Assembly: GCA_003427395.1 (NCBI GenBank)
Contig: BFEA01000202.1
Coordinates: forward strand, 1,360,356 to 1,381,563
DNA: 21,208 bases
Origin: Chara braunii
Lineage: Eukaryota > Streptophyta > Charophyceae > Charales > Characeae
Direction of reading: 5' to 3'
Within the stretch, counting starts at the first letter, position 1. Every line of letters begins with the position of its first letter. Shown one piece after another: positions 17,991-21,208 of this stretch. The notes beneath the pieces are model-generated. The model was given only the letters and a program-made list of their open reading frames with translations. It was not told the origin of the DNA and made no database searches. A program made the translations under genes and the position numbers.

Positions 17991-18385
17991 AAAGGGCCTT
18001 AACGGCTAGTTGACACTTGGCATGCAAAAAGAAAAAGAAAAAGAAAAGGAAAATGAGGGAGAATCAGACAAGGAGGGTGAGAGGGAGTGAGTGAGTTGGC
18101 CGTTAGTAGGGACTGCAGCAAGTAGCGACTGCCAAGTCCCAACTGTCCAAGAAAGGAGGAAAAAGAAAAAGAAAAGAAAAGAAAATTGAGAAAAGGGCCT
18201 TAACGGCTAGTTGACACTTGGCATGCACAAAGAAAAAGAAAAGAAAAAAAGAAAATGAGTGTGAGGGAGGATGAGTGAGTTGGCCGCCAGTTGGGACTGC
18301 AGCAAGTAGGGACTGCCAAGTCCCAACTGTCCAGAAATGGAGGGAAAAGAAAAGGAAACGAAAAGAAAAAGAAAAGTAAAAGGGG
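17991..18385. repeat. Tandem duplication, two units of about 200 bp
   Basis: Unit 1 (17991-18191) and unit 2 (from 18192) both begin AAAGGGCCTTAACGGCTAG, run through GTTGACACTTGGCATGCA, an A/G tract, GAGTGAGTTGGCCG, and a block ending CCAAGTCCCAACTGTCC, then another A/G tract. Unit 2 is 17 bp shorter up to the last shared block. Unit 2 has a perfect 11-bp inverted repeat, CAGTTGGGACT (18288-18298) with AGTCCCAACTG (18319-18329). A diverged third relative lies at about 19640-19790 (GTTGACACATG ... TTGGGACTGCCAGGTCCCAA). Confidence 0.85.
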
Positions 18386-18525
18386 GAAAGTCAAAAGGGC
18401 ACTAATGGACAAAAACAGCCACCTAGGGGAAGGATTTTGGACCAGGTTCACTTGGGCAATGTGGCGGTTACAAAGGACCCTTGTTTTTCTTTGATTTATG
18501 CTGAGAAAATTAAAAGAAAACAAGG

Positions 18526-18880
18526 CCCCATGCAACCGAAAAATAACGGATTGCATGGGGGAGGCCAAAGTCAAGTTTCAAGTGCACCGGGAGCCAGAAT
18601 TGAGGCCGGATGCACTTGGGAATTGACCGTCTGATTTTCTTTTGGTAGGGGGCTAGTTGAGGGGCATTGGGGCAAGGGAAACTGCCCCTAGTGCAGTCCG
18701 AGTTGCAACGGACTGCATAGGGAGGGACAAACTCATGTTTTTGGGGCTCCGGGAGCCAAAAGTGAGCCCGGAGGATTTAGGAAAACTAACGTTTTATTTT
18801 CCTTGGGCTTGGGGCATGACATGGGGCCATGAGGCTAGCAAAATGGTGGTGGATGCAGTCCGAGAAATAACGGACTGCAT
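18526..18880. repeat. Three consecutive units of a hairpin-bearing repeat
   Basis: Hairpin I occurs at 18526-18560 (arms CCCCATGCAACCG and CGGATTGCATGGGG), 18686-18722 (TGCAGTCCG and CGGACTGCA perfect, extended by CCCTA/TAGGG) and 18853-18880 (ATGCAGTCCG and CGGACTGCAT, perfect 10 bp). All have 8-nt loops; two are A-rich and end in AATAA. The spacing is about 160-167 bp. The first two are followed by hairpin II, with CCGG arms around a GAGCCA-containing loop (18579-18618 and 18747-18773). Same-family members lie at 17759-17780, 17924-17945 and 20348-20380. Confidence 0.8.
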
Positions 18881-19640
18881 GGGAGTGCTCGGACCTAGGG
18901 GAAATGGGCCGCGGCACGTCGGAAATATTAGAAAATGGTGTCGCGGGCTTAAGGGGAGTGTGACGGCAAAACGGGAACGGCATGGCGGGGGCCCTGCGGG
19001 CGGAAAAACATTGACGGCACAAGGGACACATGAAGAAAATAATAAAACTGGATTGTCGGGGACTTGGAAAGTCCCAAGTAAAAATTAGACGTCAACCGGG
19101 ATGACGCCGGGGGCCAAAGGGGGCCAAATAAAAATTGTTGAAAATTGGGCCTTGTCAACGGCACCGCCGGCGGAACGGTAAATTGGGACTAGTGCAGGAG
19201 GCGGCGGGGGCTTGAGGTGTTCGAAAGAGAAGACCACTAGAAAAGATGTGGAGCGGCCGAAAAAAATAAACGGCATCGTTGAGTTCGAGGATCTCGACGG
19301 TAGAAGTTACGGGCACCACTAGTGCCAACGCTAGTGGGGCTCAAACGGGTGAAAGCGGGAGTGAGGAGCAATAAAAAAATAATAATAAGGGGAGGGTTGC
19401 CCAGTAGTCCGGGGTATTTCAGACTAGCTAGGCACAAGAAAATAAAAGTCAAGGGGCTCCAAGCAAAGAACAGGCTAGCTAAGAAAAATCGAAACCTAGG
19501 GGGCCCAAAAGGAAGGCTAACGGGAGTGAAATGAGCCCCCTAGAGGCATGGGCATGGCAGCTTGGTGTAACGGCCAACAGCCGGCCATGAACCTGGCCAT
19601 GTTTAAGGCTCTGAGGCCTAGAAAGAAGGTGCACAACAAG
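18881..19640. other. Non-coding purine-rich tract
   Basis: No gene. It has a second CCACTAGTG-type inverted repeat at 19316-19337 (one mismatch, 4-nt loop). A short reading at about 19270-19310 (IVEFEDLDG) recalls the LEDLDG at the integrase C-terminus but is too short to call. Confidence 0.4.
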
Positions 19641-20492
19641 TTGACACATGTCCTAACAAAAATAAAAGAAAAAGAAGAGAAAAAGGAGAGAAAAATAAGG
19701 AGAAATGAGAGAAAAAGGGAGGAATGGATGGAGGAGAGTGTGTCGGTCATTGGGATGGCTGCAGTTGGGACTGCCAGGTCCCAATGGTGACCTCACTCCT
19801 CCTAGATTCAAGGAGTGCAGGCCGGATTGCTGAGATAAAATCTGAATTTAGAAAAACAAAATTAAAAAAAAATGTAAAGGGTGAAATTCCGGTTTTTCTT
19901 TGGACCATGGATCTGGAATCAGATCTCATGGTGGAGAGAAAACAACCGTTTTTTGTGGGACAACAAAAAACGGCTAGATCCGGAATGAGGTGGCAGCCAA
20001 ATAAAAAGAAAACAAAAAGGAGAAAAAGACAAAACAATGCATTTGGCCTAAAAAACAGCCAGATGCGCAAAAAATTGGAAAATTGGACCTAGGGGCTCAA
20101 ATTTGAAGCGTGGGCTACCATGGGGTAGCTCGGAATAATCCTAGCCTTGGATCTCAGTCAGATCCAAGGCTGAAAATGCAGCGCCACATTGAAAAATGGT
20201 CCGGCCTACCCAAGGTAGGCCAAACTTAGAAAATTATTGAGAGAAGGCCCTTGTTGGCCTTTTTCTCCAATCGAGGCTGCGGTTTTTGGGTCTAGGCCCT
20301 AGAAACATCATTTTGGAAAAGGGGTAGAGGCCTTGAGAGGCCAAGAGGCAATCCGAGTTGGTACCAACCACTCGGACTGCATGTACCTGGCCGAAAAGAG
20401 GTCCAGGTACCCCCGGAGAGGCCTAGAGGTAAGAATTGGCCAAGGGGGTACCTCGGTTCATCTTGAAGGCACTGGGAGGGCCCAAGGGCTGG
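19641..20492. other. Dense hairpin region upstream of the TATA box
   Basis: No gene. Perfect inverted repeats include 11-bp arms CCGTTTTTTGT/ACAAAAAACGG (19946-19956, 19963-19973), 12-bp arms AGCCTTGGATCT/AGATCCAAGGCT (20143-20154, 20160-20171, 5-nt loop), GGCCTACC/GGTAGGCC (20203-20210, 20214-20221), and GTACCTGG/CCAGGTAC (20383-20390, 20403-20410). The hairpin-family member at 20348-20380 contains an inner palindrome GTTGGTACCAAC. This could be the U3 of an LTR. Confidence 0.6.
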
Positions 20493-20512
20493 GCGGACTG
20501 CTGTTTCCAGCC

Positions 20513-20520
20513 TATATAAG
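20513..20520 (+). promoter_or_regulatory. TATA box (candidate LTR or cellular promoter)
   Basis: TATATAAG stands alone upstream of a plausible initiator about 25-30 bp downstream (around 20540-20548, CCGTCACTCTCA). Repeats and hairpins lie upstream, and a leader-like tract follows. In the context of a retroelement this fits a U3/R boundary, but a host promoter cannot be excluded. Confidence 0.55.
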
Positions 20521-20928
20521 TTGGGGAATCAGTCCGTCACTCTCATACTTGCATGAGGAGTGCCCATGCTGCCCAAATGAACCCGTGGGAGCTGTAGAGA
20601 CAATCTGAGAGTAGTGAGGGGAACCCCTGCCAGTCTGGAGGATTGGAAGTGACTATGAGCTAGTTGGGGAGGCTCTACAAGCTAGAGGTAGTGAAGAAGG
20701 TAGTCCTCCATAGCCCCAGGCTAGTAGCGAAGAAGGAAAGACTGAGAGGAGTCCCACTAGCCCTCCTAGAGGGGAGGACTCCCTAGTCTTAGTGATAGGA
20801 GCCCGTGGGTACTCGAAGGAGGTGAGAGAAGGGGGGGAGGAAAGGCTCGGAGAAAAAGGTAGCCATAGCCAAAAAAAGGGAAGCTTCATCAAGAAGGAGG
20901 CATCCAAGGGGGTGAGTGAAGAAGTGCC
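20521..20928 (+). other. Leader-like purine-rich tract after the TATA box
   Basis: No coding region is supported. The sequence becomes increasingly purine-rich. GGGGGTGAGTG at about 20908-20918 matches a 5' splice donor. It could be R/U5 of a 3' LTR or the first exon of a downstream transcript leaving the window. Confidence 0.4.
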
Positions 20929-21092
20929 TTCCCTCTTCTTCTTCTTCTTCTTCTTCATCTTCTTCTTCTTCCCCTCCTTTTTCTTCCTCTTCTTCCTCTT
21001 CTCCCCCCCCTCTTCTTCTTCTTCTCCTTCCCCTCCATCTTCCTCCCCCTCTCCCCCTCCTATCTCCTCTTCTTCCTACTCCTTCCCCTTGT
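20929..21092. repeat. Long polypyrimidine tract with TTC microsatellite
   Basis: About 160 bases are almost pure C/T on the + strand, with TTC runs at 20935-20972 and 21011-21025. It follows directly on a purine-rich stretch, so strand composition flips at about 20928. All open frames here are low-complexity artefacts. Confidence 0.9.
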
Positions 21093-21208
21093 GTTGTTGA
21101 GCTAAATCTTTGTTTTTTCTCTCCTAATCTCTCTCTCCTACTCATTTCTCCACTTGGTTGCAAATCGCAACCCATATCTTGATGATATGTAGTGTTTGAG
21201 TGTTGATT
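21093..21208. other. T-rich window end
   Basis: No feature recognised. The tract continues out of the window, so any LTR end would lie outside it. Confidence 0.35.

Noticed and set aside
17224-18027. 267-codon minus-strand open frame
   Set aside because: It spans the 51-bp array and purine-rich + strand DNA; its Pro/His/Phe-rich repeats are only the reverse of the array.
17754-20380. Hairpin family as MITE insertions
   Set aside because: No flanking target-site duplications or terminal inverted repeats of MITE length could be seen, and spacing is regular.
20789-21182. Open frames rich in Lys/Glu, Ser, Phe or Pro on both strands
   Set aside because: They are translations of the polypyrimidine/TTC tract, with low complexity in every frame.

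Overview
The window is eukaryotic and is dominated by one large, decayed Ty3/gypsy-type (Metaviridae-like) LTR retrotransposon on the + strand. The pol order is protease, reverse transcriptase, RNase H, integrase, with a CCHC Gag upstream. My best guess for the host is a streptophyte, most likely a charophyte alga such as Chara. That rests on remembered resemblance of this Gag-Pol type plus CG- and CHG-like C-to-T stop codons; no search was run. No host gene, tRNA or rRNA was recognised. One ambiguous base (n) lies at 16134.

Layout: 1-2232 is leader or LTR-like DNA with no convincing gene. From 2233 to 5674 lie four tandem, same-strand ORFs (A-D) of about 250-267 codons. They are diverged paralogues of one family that I do not recognise; only B is free of lesions. 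A 460-bp gap leads to gag (6136-7918), then linker and protease (7903-8709), a pre-RT segment (to 9390), RT (to 10535), RNase H (to about 11000) and integrase (to 12377). Gag, PR and RT sit in three successive frames, each a -1 step, and several in-frame stops interrupt the chain. After integrase comes an acidic, NLS-rich ORF with a SUMO-interacting-like motif (12835-13429), then a weak Cys/His ORF (13693-14028).

From 14 kb to the end there is about 7 kb of strongly purine-rich DNA. It holds several unrelated minisatellites (38, about 25-30, about 65 and 51 bp units), a broken cytosine-5 DNA methyltransferase fragment with motifs I-IV (16507-16859), a roughly 200-bp tandem duplication, and a recurrent family of hairpins (17.7-20.4 kb). 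It ends in a TATA box (20513) and a purine-to-pyrimidine switch, which look like an LTR U3/R/U5 or another promoter. LTR ends, PBS and PPT could not be fixed by eye, so whether all 21 kb is one element is inference.

The most unusual content is the four-gene paralogous cluster 5' of gag. The methyltransferase relic and the conserved-loop hairpin family in the candidate U3 come next.
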